A DNA stretch of 64,000 bases, from the NCBI RefSeq assembly GCF_030695035.1, contig NZ_JAUYTT010000015.1, positions 62,001 through 126,000 on the forward strand, in the 5' to 3' direction. Below, one piece after another: positions 45,462-53,404 of this stretch (the first letter of the stretch is position 1; the number at the start of each line of letters is the position of its first letter). The notes beneath the pieces are model-generated. The model saw only the letters and a list, made by a program, of their open reading frames with translations. It was not told where the DNA came from and did no database searches. This DNA is from Frigidibacter sp. Its GTDB lineage: Bacteria; Pseudomonadota; Alphaproteobacteria; Rhodobacterales; Rhodobacteraceae. Both the position numbers and the translations under genes were made by a program.

Positions 45462-45501
45462 CCCGTCGCCGGGGGCGGTGAAATCCCCGTTGCCGGGGGG
45501 C
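45462..45501 (-). terminator. two GNRA-capped hairpins after tRNA-Val
   Basis: On the minus strand CCCCG-GCAA-CGGGG is followed by GCCCCCG-GCGA-CGGGGGC, both with GNRA tetraloops, starting five bases after the tRNA CCA end. The second is followed by ATCGTTGTTT. The pair probably terminates or trims the tRNA transcript. Confidence 0.6.
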
Positions 45502-45505
45502 GTGA

Positions 45506-45580
45506 TGGTGGGCGCGACAGGGATCGAACCTGTGACCACTACGATGTCAACGTAGTGCTCTACCGCTGAGCTACGCGCCC
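45506..45580 (-). tRNA. tRNA-Val(GAC)
   Basis: A 75-base cloverleaf read on the minus strand: acceptor GGGCGCG/CGCGCCC, D-arm AGCTCAGCGGTAGAGC, anticodon stem CTACG/CGTAG with loop TTGACAT (anticodon GAC), T-arm GGTTCGATCCC and encoded CCA. It reads the GUC/GUU valine codons. Confidence 0.97.
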
Positions 45581-45714
45581 GTACCTCATTGACGCCGTTG
45601 CCCAGCACTGCTGGACGGCACGGTGCCGCTTCGGTCCCGCGGTCTATAAAAGGAGTCGATGGGCCTTTCAAGGGCTTTTGGCGGCTGAAGGAATGTCGTT
45701 ATAGTTTCGTCATC

Positions 45715-46584
45715 ATGAGCACCGATGATGCCCCGTTGCCCTATCGTCTGACGCTGCCGGCGCGGCGCACGACATCCGTCATCTTCGCCTCGCCGCATAG
45801 CGGGCGCGACTACCCGGAGGCCTTTCTGCGCAGGTCGGTGCTGAATGCGCAGATGATCCGGTCTTCCGAGGATGCCTTCATCGACCAGCTGCTGGACCCG
45901 GCGCCGGGCCTTGGCGCGCCGCTGCTGGCCGCTACGGTGCCGCGGGCCTATGTGGACCTGAACCGCGCGGCGGAAGAGCTGGACCCGGCGTTGATCGAGG
46001 GCGCGCGGCCGGTGCCGCACAATCCCCGGGTGGCCTCGGGGTTGGGGGTGATTCCGCGGGTGGTGGCCGGGGGGCGGGCGATCCGGCCCGGGAAGATGAC
46101 CATGGCCGAGGCCGAGGCGCGGATTGCCGGCGCCTGGCGGCCCTATCACGCAAAGCTCGCGGCGCTGATGGACGAGTCGGTGGCGGCGTTCGGCGAGGCG
46201 ATCCTGATCGACGTGCATTCCATGCCGCATGAGGCGGTGGACAGCGCCAGTGCCCGCGGCCCGCGCCCGCAGATCGTGCTGGGGGACAGGTTCGGGGCGA
46301 CGGCGGCGCCGGACATCCTCGACCAGATCGAGGGCGCCTTCGCGGTGGAGGGGCTGACGGTCAGCCGCAACATCCCCTTCGCCGGGGCCTATGTGGTGCA
46401 GGCCCACGGCCGCCCCTCGCGCGGGCGCCATGCGGTGCAGATCGAGATCGACCGGGCGCTCTATATGGACGAGGTGCTGATCGCGCCGCATGAGGGCTAT
46501 GCCGGGTTCGCCGCGCTGATGCGAAGGGTGCTGGGGCGGATCGTGGTGATCGGCGTGCAGGAGATGCCGCTGGCGGCGGAGTAA
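45715..46584 (+). CDS. N-formylglutamate amidohydrolase
   Basis: A 289-residue metallohydrolase from ATG 45715 with VIFASPHSGRDYP, the RAYVDLNRAAEELDP segment and ILIDVHSMPHEA carrying metal-binding histidines, plus a HGRPSRGRHAVQIEIDR signature. In the histidine-degradation pathway it yields glutamate and formate, although other amide substrates are possible. No hut genes lie nearby, so it may have a separate role. It is monocistronic. Confidence 0.9.
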   Translation: MSTDDAPLPYRLTLPARRTTSVIFASPHSGRDYPEAFLRRSVLNAQMIRSSEDAFIDQLLDPAPGLGAPLLAATVPRAYVDLNRAAEELDPALIEGARPVPHNPRVASGLGVIPRVVAGGRAIRPGKMTMAEAEARIAGAWRPYHAKLAALMDESVAAFGEAILIDVHSMPHEAVDSASARGPRPQIVLGDRFGATAAPDILDQIEGAFAVEGLTVSRNIPFAGAYVVQAHGRPSRGRHAVQIEIDRALYMDEVLIAPHEGYAGFAALMRRVLGRIVVIGVQEMPLAAE

Positions 46585-46639
46585 GCGCTTTCACAAGCAA
46601 GGCGGGCAAAGCCCCGGCTTCCTCCAAGCAGGCTTCCCC

Positions 46640-46675
46640 TTGACGGATGAGCGGATAATGCACATATTCTGCGCA
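46640..46675 (+). promoter_or_regulatory. sigma-70-like promoter with overlapping inverted repeat (RHH operator?)
   Basis: TTGACG (46640-46645), a 17-base spacer and CATATT (46663-46668) resemble a sigma-70 promoter. TGCACA-N5-TGCGCA (46659-46675), an inverted repeat with one mismatch, overlaps the -10. That is where an RHH autorepressor would bind. It lies 27 bases before the RHH start codon. Confidence 0.5.
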
Positions 46676-46701
46676 TCACTCAGCATGCCAAGGAGGCTAC
46701 C

Positions 46702-46911
46702 ATGAGCGTCCGAATGAACCTCGTCCTGTCGGACGACCTGAACACAGCAATCGAGCAGGTAGTGACCGAGAGCGAGAGCAACAAAAGTGAAGTCATCCGC
46801 AAGGCGCTGCAGCTGTTCATCGCTGCGCAGGAAGGCAAGAAGCGCGGCCTGAAGCTTGGCCTTGTGGAGCCGAAGACCCGCCAGATGGAAACCGAGTTCG
46901 TAGGGCTGTGA
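46702..46911 (+). CDS. ribbon-helix-helix (CopG-like) DNA-binding protein
   Basis: A 69-residue protein starting MSVRMNLVLSDDLNTAIEQV with a ribbon strand followed by KSEVIRKALQLFIAAQ, the classical RHH_1 arrangement, and a basic then acidic tail. RHH proteins of this size are often antitoxins or autoregulators of small operons. AAGGAGG sits seven bases before the ATG. Its stop overlaps the next start codon (GTGA), so the pair is translationally coupled. Base composition is clearly lower in GC than the flanking genes. Confidence 0.85.
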   Translation: MSVRMNLVLSDDLNTAIEQVVTESESNKSEVIRKALQLFIAAQEGKKRGLKLGLVEPKTRQMETEFVGL

Positions 46912-47183
46912 CCAACCCGCCGACCCACGACCTGTCCGTCACACCGCCCGGACACACCTACACGGCAACTGTGAAGCCCGAGGAAACCAGCAAAGACGCT
47001 TGGGCCCGCGTGATCAAGGACTTCGTCCTGTTTGCCGCCGCTTTGGTCTTTCTCGGCATTCTGGCGTGGATTTGCTTCGACACCGTGCAGTCGCAGACGG
47101 CCCCCGCAGAAGAGAAGAAGTGGGCGATGTCGTTCCTCACCGGCGCGGCGGGTGGGCTGGTGGGCTACCTCGTCAAGAAGTGA
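46908..47183 (+). CDS. small two-helix membrane protein paired with the RHH regulator
   Basis: A 91-residue protein starting at GTG 46908. The first 35 residues are polar, then two hydrophobic segments (FVLFAAALVFLGILAWI and FLTGAAGGLVGYLV) end in KK, leaving both termini probably in the cytoplasm. No homology is recognised. Overlap with the RHH gene and shared lower GC suggest one acquired two-gene module, for example a membrane-acting toxin or a stress sensor; neither is demonstrated. It ends nine bases from the convergent dinB stop. Confidence 0.7.
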   Translation: MTNPPTHDLSVTPPGHTYTATVKPEETSKDAWARVIKDFVLFAAALVFLGILAWICFDTVQSQTAPAEEKKWAMSFLTGAAGGLVGYLVKK

Positions 47184-47192
47184 GGGCGGCGG

Positions 47193-48446
47193 CTATTTGA
47201 GCCCCCGCCCCTTGATGATCGCCTCTGCCCCGAACCTTGCGCGGATGGCATCCGTGGTGCGCTCCGCCTTTGCCCGGCGTTGGGCGGCGGGGTCGAGGAG
47301 GTCGGCGGTCAGGTCGGCGGCACTGGCGGGGACGAGGTCGGAGATGCCGACACCGATCAGCCGGAACGGCCCCTTCTCGCCGGCATTCGCCAGCAGATCA
47401 TCGGCAGCGCGGCAGATCGTGTCTGCCATCTGCGTCGCTTCCCGCAGGGCGTGGCGGCGGGTGAGAACCGTGAAATCCGACCGGCGCAGTTTCAGCGTCA
47501 CCACGCGCCCCGCCATGTCCTTGGCCTTGGCGCGGTCCGACACCTGTTCCGCCAGCCGCCACAGATGCCCCGCCAGCCGCTCGGCATCGCCGGTATCCTC
47601 GTCGAAGGTGGTTTCCTTGGAGATGGACTTGACCGGCGCATTGGGGCTGACGCGGCGGCGGTCCTCGCCGCGGGCGATGTGCCAGAGCCGCTCGCCCGTG
47701 GCGCCGAAGCGGGCGGAAAGGTCGCGGCGCTCCCACCGGAGCAGATCGTCAAAGGTGCGAATCCCCGCCGCCTCCAGCGCCGTCTGTGTCGCCAGCCCCA
47801 CGCCCCAGATCAGCCGCACCGGCTTGCCGCGCAGGAAATCGGCGGTATCCCCCTGCCCGATCACCGAAAAGCCGCGCGGCTTGTCGAGGTCGGAGGCGAC
47901 CTTGGCGAGGAACTTGTTGTGGCTCAGGCCGATGGAGCCGCTGACGCCAAGCTCCTCCTCCATCCGTTTGACCAGCCGGGCCAGCAGTAGCGCCGGGGGC
48001 GCGCCATGCAGGCGGGCGGTGCCGGTGAGGTCGAGGAAGGCCTCGTCCAGCGACAGGGGCTCGATCTGCGGGGTCAGCGCCTCCATCATCGCGCGGATGG
48101 CGCGCGAGACCTCGACATAGCGGGCCATACGCGGCTTCACCACGGCGGCATCGGGGCAGAGCTTCAGCGCCTGGAACATCGGCATGGCCGAGCGCACGCC
48201 CGAGATGCGGGCGATGTAGCAGCAGGTGGAGACGACGCCGCGGGTGCCGCCGCCGACGATCACCGGGCGGTCGCGCAGGTTGGGGTCGTCGCGCTTTTCC
48301 ACCGAGGCGTAGAAGGCGTCGCAATCCATATGGGCGATGGAGAGGTCGAAGAGCTCGGGATGGGAAAGCACACGCGGGCTGCGGCAGGCCGGGCAGCGGC
48401 TGCCGGTCTGGAAGGTGGTCAGGCAATCGCGGCAGAGGGCGGGCAT
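47193..48446 (-). CDS. dinB: DNA polymerase IV with N-terminal zinc ribbon
   Basis: A 417-residue Y-family polymerase for lesion bypass. The palm motifs are IAHMDCDAFYASVE (catalytic Asp41 region) and LSLDEAFLDLTG, followed by helix-hairpin-helix (FLRGKPVRLIWGVGLAT) and little-finger domains. Before the palm lies a CxxC-x9-CxxC zinc ribbon (Cys5, Cys8, Cys18, Cys21), absent from E. coli Pol IV. It converges on the membrane-protein gene. No beta-clamp motif is obvious at the C-terminus (FGAEAIIKGRGLK). SOS control was not visible. Confidence 0.95.
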   Translation of the reverse strand: MPALCRDCLTTFQTGSRCPACRSPRVLSHPELFDLSIAHMDCDAFYASVEKRDDPNLRDRPVIVGGGTRGVVSTCCYIARISGVRSAMPMFQALKLCPDAAVVKPRMARYVEVSRAIRAMMEALTPQIEPLSLDEAFLDLTGTARLHGAPPALLLARLVKRMEEELGVSGSIGLSHNKFLAKVASDLDKPRGFSVIGQGDTADFLRGKPVRLIWGVGLATQTALEAAGIRTFDDLLRWERRDLSARFGATGERLWHIARGEDRRRVSPNAPVKSISKETTFDEDTGDAERLAGHLWRLAEQVSDRAKAKDMAGRVVTLKLRRSDFTVLTRRHALREATQMADTICRAADDLLANAGEKGPFRLIGVGISDLVPASAADLTADLLDPAAQRRAKAERTTDAIRARFGAEAIIKGRGLK

Positions 48447-48788
48447 GATGGGCGATCATAGCAGGGGGCGGGGTGGCTGTGGAGGGTGGGGTGCTGTCCC
48501 GGCCAACTATGGAGCTCGGAACCGTTGTTCGGGCGCGAAAAGGCGAGGCACTGCCTCGCCCCCGCCCGTGCGGGACCGTTCCCACGGAGCCGGTGGCCGC
48601 ACGAGACCGAATGAGGACAGCGCCCGCCGAGGGCGGGGCGGGCGCTGGCCGGGGGCTTTGGGCCCCCGTCCGGTAACAGTGGAGACGGCAGCGCGTGGCG
48701 AAGGCGATGGCCTTCGCCAAGGCGGGCGGCGCGGGTGGGATGGAGCTCCGGCTTCATCCCGCTGAGCGGTCGCCGGGCCCTGCCCCCC
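48447..48788. other. gene-free 342-base stretch with inverted repeats
   Basis: I found no gene with a ribosome site here. The stretch holds several hairpins, for example GGCGAGGCA/TGCCTCGCC near 48543-48561, a GAAGGCGATGGCCTTC inverted repeat near 48700-48716, and a TAACAGTGGAGACGG element (48674-48688) also found near 51051. It may be a remnant or a repeat cluster. Confidence 0.6.
48674..48696 (+). repeat. TAACxGTGGAGxCGG element, copy A
   Basis: Matches the copy at 51051-51073 at 19 of 23 positions and lies in a gene-free region in both cases. Two copies in one window hint at a dispersed intergenic repeat. Confidence 0.45.
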
Positions 48789-49607
48789 TCAACACCCCGC
48801 CGGAGGCCACCCGTCAATCGCCGCCATCGCCTCCTCGGCCGTCTCGACAAACCGGAACAGCTCCAGATCGGCCGGCGAGATCGTCCCCGCCTCGGCCAGC
48901 GCCTGCCAGTTCACCACGCTCTCCCAGAACTTGCGCCCGAACAGCAGGAACGGGATCCGCCGCATCCGGCCGGTTTGGATCAGGGTCAGGCTCTCGAACA
49001 TCTCGTCCAGCGTGCCAAAGCCGCCGGGGAAGACGCAGATCGCCTGCGCGCGCATCAGGAAATGCATCTTGCGGATCGCGAAATAGTGGAAGTTGAAGCA
49101 CAGGTCCGGCGTCACATAGCGGTTGGGCGCCTGTTCATGCGGCAGCACGATGTTGAGCCCGATGGATTGCCCGCCCGCATCATCGGCGCCGCGGTTGCCC
49201 GCCTCCATGATCCCCGGACCGCCCCCCGTGCAGACCACCCAGTCGCGGCCATAGCTTTCAAGGCTCCGCTCGGTGATGCGCCGCGCCAGATCGCGGGCGA
49301 CGCCGTACCACTCGGCCAAGGGCGCGGCGCTGCCTGTGCCCTCCTCATCCGGCACCCGCGCACTGCCCATCAGGACGATGGTGGAGCGGACGCCGCGTTC
49401 ATCCAGCACCATCTGCGGCTTCAGGAGTTCCAGCTGCAAGCGCACCGCGCGCAACTCATCCCGCATCAGGAAGTCGGTATCGGTGAAGGCCAACCGGTAG
49501 GCCGGGGCGCGGGTCTGGGGCGTGTCCGGCACCTGGCAGGCGGCGGCCGCGTCCTGCACGCTGTCGCGGAACGGGTGGCTGCGGCTGTCTTCCATGGTGG
49601 TCCTCAC
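48789..49607 (-). CDS. LOG family protein (TIGR00730 type)
   Basis: A 272-residue protein with the LOG core: TGGGPGIMEAGNRGADDAGG and the PGGFGTLDEMFE motif near residue 196. Family members hydrolyse cytokinin ribotides or nucleotide monophosphates; the bacterial role is often unclear. The N-terminal 80 residues are an unusually long extension. ATG 49595 is an alternative start. It diverges from dapD by 75 bases. Confidence 0.9.
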   Translation of the reverse strand: MRTTMEDSRSHPFRDSVQDAAAACQVPDTPQTRAPAYRLAFTDTDFLMRDELRAVRLQLELLKPQMVLDERGVRSTIVLMGSARVPDEEGTGSAAPLAEWYGVARDLARRITERSLESYGRDWVVCTGGGPGIMEAGNRGADDAGGQSIGLNIVLPHEQAPNRYVTPDLCFNFHYFAIRKMHFLMRAQAICVFPGGFGTLDEMFESLTLIQTGRMRRIPFLLFGRKFWESVVNWQALAEAGTISPADLELFRFVETAEEAMAAIDGWPPAGC

Positions 49608-49682
49608 TTGCGTTGCGCGGTTGGAACGCCCGGTCTATAGGCTGGGGCGCGATCAGGCCATGAGATAACTGGAGAAAAGCCC

Positions 49683-50522
49683 ATGTCGAACGCCATCCCG
49701 AATGCAGAGCTTGAAACCGCCATCGAGGCTGCCTGGGAGGTTCGGGACACGCTGACCCCCGCCAGCACCGGCCCGGCGCGCGAGGCGATCGAGGCGACGC
49801 TGTCGGCGCTGGATGGCGGCACGTTGCGGGTGGCAGAGCGGCAGGCGGATGGCGCCTGGCACGTCAACCAATGGGCCAAGAAGGCGGTGCTGCTGGGCTT
49901 CCGCATCAAGGATATGGAGCGGCAGGAGGGTGGCCCGCAGGCCGGCGGCTGGTGGGACAAGGTCGACAGCAAGTTCGCGGGCTGGGGCGATAATCAGTGG
50001 CGCGCGGCGGGCTTCCGCGCCGTGCCGAACTGCGTGGTGCGCCGCTCGGCCTATATCGCGCCGGGCGTGGTGCTGATGCCGTCCTTCGTGAACCTCGGTG
50101 CCTATGTGGATACGGGCACGATGGTCGATACCTGGGCCACGGTCGGCTCCTGCGCGCAGATCGGCAAGAACGTCCACCTCTCGGGCGGCGTCGGCATCGG
50201 CGGTGTGCTGGAGCCCATGCAGGCCGGCCCGACGATCATCGAGGACAACTGCTTCATCGGCGCGCGGTCGGAAGTGGTCGAGGGCTGCATCGTGCGCGAG
50301 GGCTCGGTCCTCGGCATGGGCGTGTTCATCGGCAAGTCCACCAAGATCGTGGACCGGGAAACCGGCGAGGTGATGTATGGCGAGGTTCCGGCAGGATCGG
50401 TCGTCGTGGCCGGCTCAATGCCGTCGAAGAACGGCATCCACCTTTACTGCGCGGTGATCGTGAAGCGAGTGGATGCGCAGACCCGGTCCAAGACCTCGAT
50501 CAACGAGCTGCTGCGCGACTGA
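49683..50522 (+). CDS. dapD: tetrahydrodipicolinate N-succinyltransferase
   Basis: A 279-residue left-handed beta-helix acyltransferase with hexapeptide repeats in the middle ([20 protein letters not shown]), CoA-binding segments following ([13 protein letters not shown]) and the C-terminal [17 protein letters not shown]. It transfers succinyl to tetrahydrodipicolinate between DapB and DapE. It is monocistronic and the GlsB/YeaQ gene follows after 98 bases. Confidence 0.98.
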   Translation: MSNAIPNAELETAIEAAWEVRDTLTPASTGPAREAIEATLSALDGGTLRVAERQADGAWHVNQWAKKAVLLGFRIKDMERQEGGPQAGGWWDKVDSKFAGWGDNQWRAAGFRAVPNCVVRRSAYIAPGVVLMPSFVNLGAYVDTGTMVDTWATVGSCAQIGKNVHLSGGVGIGGVLEPMQAGPTIIEDNCFIGARSEVVEGCIVREGSVLGMGVFIGKSTKIVDRETGEVMYGEVPAGSVVVAGSMPSKNGIHLYCAVIVKRVDAQTRSKTSINELLRD

Positions 50523-50620
50523 AAATGTTTCGCGGGCCGGGGAACCGGCAGGGCCCGGCCGCGTTCGCTCTGGGCAGGTTGGCGAAAAACTCGCCGACCC
50601 AAAAGATATGAGGTGCATCT

Positions 50621-50875
50621 ATGGAAGGACTCGGCTGGTTTGCGGCCATCATCGTCGGTGCGCTGGCGGGTTGGATCGCGGAACAGTTCATGAAGGCGAA
50701 CCACGGCCTTCTGATGAACATCATTCTGGGCATCGTCGGCTCGCTGCTGCTGAACTTCATCCTGGTCACCGTGGTCGGCTCCACGCTGGGCGGCTGGATC
50801 GGGCAGCTGATCGTCGGCGTGATCGGCGCGATGATCCTGATCGCCATCGGGCGCGCGCTGCGCAGCCGCAGCTGA
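50621..50875 (+). CDS. GlsB/YeaQ/YmgE family stress-response membrane protein
   Basis: An 84-residue protein that is almost wholly hydrophobic with three helices; GWIAEQFMKANHGLLMNIILGIVG and IVGVIGAMILIAIGRALR are typical of this transglycosylase-associated family. The role is unclear in most species, often induced by stress. It has an isolated promoter region and a strong terminator directly after it. Confidence 0.9.
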   Translation: MEGLGWFAAIIVGALAGWIAEQFMKANHGLLMNIILGIVGSLLLNFILVTVVGSTLGGWIGQLIVGVIGAMILIAIGRALRSRS

Positions 50876-50900
50876 AACGAGTGATCCATTATGTGTGAAC

Positions 50901-50926
50901 GGGCGGCCTTCGGGCCGCCCTTTTTC
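50901..50926 (+). terminator. Rho-independent terminator of the GlsB/YeaQ-type gene
   Basis: GGGCGGCC-TTCG-GGCCGCCC followed by TTTTTC at 50921-50926, a textbook intrinsic terminator. Confidence 0.95.
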
Positions 50927-51050
50927 TTGCCCGGAACAGGGCGTGCAGCGCTTCTCAACCGTTGCGCCTAGAACTGCTGTGGAAGTAGCCGCACCATGAA
51001 CCGCCTAGAACTGCCGTTGCTCGCCCACCCGGCGGCCGGGCGCTGCCCTG

Positions 51051-51073
51051 TAACGGTGGAGGCGGAACCGCGT
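51051..51073 (+). repeat. TAACxGTGGAGxCGG element, copy B
   Basis: Second copy of the element at 48674, in the 5' untranslated region of the DUF421 gene. It could be a shared regulatory motif or a dispersed repeat. Confidence 0.45.
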
Positions 51074-51116
51074 CGGTAGAGCCGCGTTGGCCCGCGCAGC
51101 GCCATTGGAGCCCGTC

Positions 51117-51839
51117 ATGGACCAGCCCCCCATTCCCTTCGACCTTGCGCGGATGTTCTTGGGCGACGCCCCGCCGCTGTTCTTCCTCGAGATCCTGGTG
51201 CGCACCCTCATCGTCTATATCTACACGATGGGCCTGATCCGCTGGATCGGCGGGCGCGGGGTTGCGCAGCTGTCGATGGTGGAATTCCTGCTGGTCATCG
51301 CGCTCGGCTCTGCCGTCGGCGACGCGGCCTTCTACCCCGATGTGCCGCTGCTGCACGCGCTGGCGGTGATCACCATCGTCGTGCTGCTGAACAAGGGGCT
51401 GGACTGGCTGATCCTGCATTACGACACCGCCAAGCGCACGATTGACGGCGTTCCGGTGGCGATTGTCGAGGATGGCCGCCTGCTGCGCGCGGGGATGGAG
51501 CAACGCAGTATCGGCGCGGCCGAGGTCATCTCCAGCCTGCGCCAGAACGGGGTGCGCAATCTGGGCGAGGTGGAGCATGCCTTCATGGAGGGCGACGGGG
51601 TGATGAGCATCTTCCGCTTCAATGACCCACGCCCCGGCCTGCAGATCGTGCCTCCGGCCGAGGTGCGGCGGCCAGCGGCGCTGACCGACCCCGCGGTCGC
51701 GCCGGAGGGCAAGGCATGCTGCCTTGGCTGCGGCACGCTGGAGGAGGCGGTCGCGGTGCTGCCGGACGGGCTCTGCCCAGAATGCGGTGGCTGCGAGTGG
51801 ACGGCGCCGGTGACGCGGCCGGCACACAAGGCCGAATAG
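51117..51839 (+). CDS. DUF421 (YetF-like) membrane protein with C-terminal zinc ribbon
   Basis: A 240-residue protein from ATG 51117 with three N-terminal membrane helices and a soluble YetF-type domain (IDGVPVAIVEDGRLLRAGM). A cysteine cluster (Cys201, 202, 205 and Cys220, 223, 226) forms a probable zinc ribbon at the end, not a part of ordinary YetF. In Bacillus YetF homologues matter in spore germination or are uncharacterised. Function here is unknown. GGAG lies seven bases before the ATG. Confidence 0.85.
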   Translation: MDQPPIPFDLARMFLGDAPPLFFLEILVRTLIVYIYTMGLIRWIGGRGVAQLSMVEFLLVIALGSAVGDAAFYPDVPLLHALAVITIVVLLNKGLDWLILHYDTAKRTIDGVPVAIVEDGRLLRAGMEQRSIGAAEVISSLRQNGVRNLGEVEHAFMEGDGVMSIFRFNDPRPGLQIVPPAEVRRPAALTDPAVAPEGKACCLGCGTLEEAVAVLPDGLCPECGGCEWTAPVTRPAHKAE

Positions 51840-51928
51840 GTCGCCTGCGCCGCGGGGGCCGAGCAGGCCGCTTGCACCACAAAGGGAAGAATGCGACTGA
51901 ACCTGCACAGCAAGGCAGGGGCAGCGCG

Positions 51929-52285
51929 ATGACCGACGAGACAGCCAAACCGACCGTGGAAAAGATCAAACGCCCGCAGCAGGTCTTCACGCTGGTGGTC
52001 GAGGTTGGCCGCAGCGCCGATGACGGGCTGCCCAAGGGCGCGACCGGGGCGGCGCTGATGTGCTATGCCTCGGGCGTCGACGAGGCCGAGGCGGTGCGCG
52101 AGACGGTGGCGATCCTCAAACAGGCCGACCTCGCGCCGCTGGACGTGACCGGCTATGGCACCCTGGCCGAGCGAGTGGCGCAGGGCGATGAGATCGACGC
52201 GGAAGAACGGGCGCTGATGGACCGGGCGCTGGCGGAAAACTCGGTGATCGTGGCGCAGATGACGCCGTTTTATGACAAGCCGTAA
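51929..52285 (+). CDS. conserved hypothetical protein
   Basis: A 118-residue acidic, soluble protein starting MTDETAKPTVEKIKRPQQVF with a strand-rich N-terminus, VEVGRSADDGLPKGATGAALMCYASGVDEAEA and a helical C-terminal half. AGGGG precedes the ATG by about eight bases. I do not recognise its family. It is 89 bases after the YetF-like gene and converges on the Hint protein gene. Confidence 0.65.
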   Translation: MTDETAKPTVEKIKRPQQVFTLVVEVGRSADDGLPKGATGAALMCYASGVDEAEAVRETVAILKQADLAPLDVTGYGTLAERVAQGDEIDAEERALMDRALAENSVIVAQMTPFYDKP

Positions 52286-52304
52286 GGCTCAGAAAAACTA
52301 AGCC

Positions 52305-53387
52305 TCAGGCCGCCAGCGGCCCCCTTGCCCGCATCCGCTTGAGGCACAGGCCCCGCGCTTCGTATTCATGCAGCTCTGGCCGGACCGGGTGGCGGTGCAG
52401 CGGCAATGTGCCGGCCGCGGCGAGGCGGGCGAGCAGGGTGGTCGCCGCCAGACCCGGGCGGCGGGCGAGGCTGCCGGCGTAGAGGCTTTCCACAGCGTGG
52501 CCTTCGGCCAGGATCAGCTCGTGCCGGTCCAGCAGCAGCCCGTGCCAGGTGACGGTGGCGGCGCTTGTGTCGGTGAGCGCGGTGATGCCGTCGGCAAGGT
52601 GGCGGGCCTCGGCAAGCACTTCATCGCGGCCGAGCGTATCCTCGACATCGATGCCCGACAGCAGGACGCGCTGCTGCGGCGCCAGCACCAGATCCCGCTC
52701 CAGCCCGAAATAGGGCGCGGCCATGCGCAGCGGGGCGAAGCCGCCAAGCGCGGGCACCTTGATCTTGCCGGTCCAGCGCAGCGGCTGCGGGCCATTGTCG
52801 AGCGTGGTGACCCAGTCGCCGGCGCGCAGGTCGGCAACCGGGCGGGGGCCGTTCGGGGTTGCGATCATGGTCTGCGGGGCAAGGCCGGGGCAGGGGCCGG
52901 GGCGATGCACATGGGTGGCGGCGGCGAACCATGCCACGGCACGGTCGCGGTGGGCGAGGGGGGCAGCGAAGAGGCCTTCCAGCGCGGCGCCGGGCACCGG
53001 CAGGGCGGCGGCGAGTTCGGCCTGGCGCAGCGCGCCGGTCACCGGGTTTTCGAGGCTCAGCAGGCTGCGTCCGGCGGCGCAATCCCAGCTGAAGGTCAGG
53101 CGCATCGGGTCCGAGGACGCCTCGGACCAGCCGGACAGCACCAGCCGCAGCTGCTGCGCGCCGCGGGTCATGCGCAGTTGCAGCCGCCCCTCGGGCAGCA
53201 CGTCGAGCGTCAGCCACCAACCCTCGCCCGCCCGGTCGCGGTGCCCCAGCAGCCACAGCCCGCGCGGACAGGGGCCGGGGGGCGCGATTTCCATCAGCAG
53301 GCTGCCGCGGGGCATCTCGGACGGGAAAGCGGCGGGCAGGATGCGGCGGGCGCCGCGCAGGGGGGTGAAGGTGGCAAGCCATGTCAT
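52305..53387 (-). CDS. Hint domain-containing protein
   Basis: A 360-residue protein. The N-terminal half is a beta-rich lectin-like or LamG-like module (WLLGHRDRAGEGWWLTLDV, LTFSWDCAAG); the C-terminal half is a Hint domain (QTMIATPNGPRPVADLRAGDWVTT, LAPQQRVLL, WHGLLLDRHELILAEGHAVESLY). The usual catalytic Cys at the Hint start is not apparent (GLAPQTM), so autoprocessing may be lost. It lies 17 bases behind a longer Hint protein on the same strand. Confidence 0.88.
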   Translation of the reverse strand: MTWLATFTPLRGARRILPAAFPSEMPRGSLLMEIAPPGPCPRGLWLLGHRDRAGEGWWLTLDVLPEGRLQLRMTRGAQQLRLVLSGWSEASSDPMRLTFSWDCAAGRSLLSLENPVTGALRQAELAAALPVPGAALEGLFAAPLAHRDRAVAWFAAATHVHRPGPCPGLAPQTMIATPNGPRPVADLRAGDWVTTLDNGPQPLRWTGKIKVPALGGFAPLRMAAPYFGLERDLVLAPQQRVLLSGIDVEDTLGRDEVLAEARHLADGITALTDTSAATVTWHGLLLDRHELILAEGHAVESLYAGSLARRPGLAATTLLARLAAAGTLPLHRHPVRPELHEYEARGLCLKRMRARGPLAA

Positions 53388-53404
53388 CGGTCGTCCTCCT
53401 GCGG

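Noticed and set aside
48447-48788. Several short frames in the stretch after dinB
   Set aside because: None has a ribosome site or recognisable sequence; they overlap in opposite strands and look like GC-rich noise.
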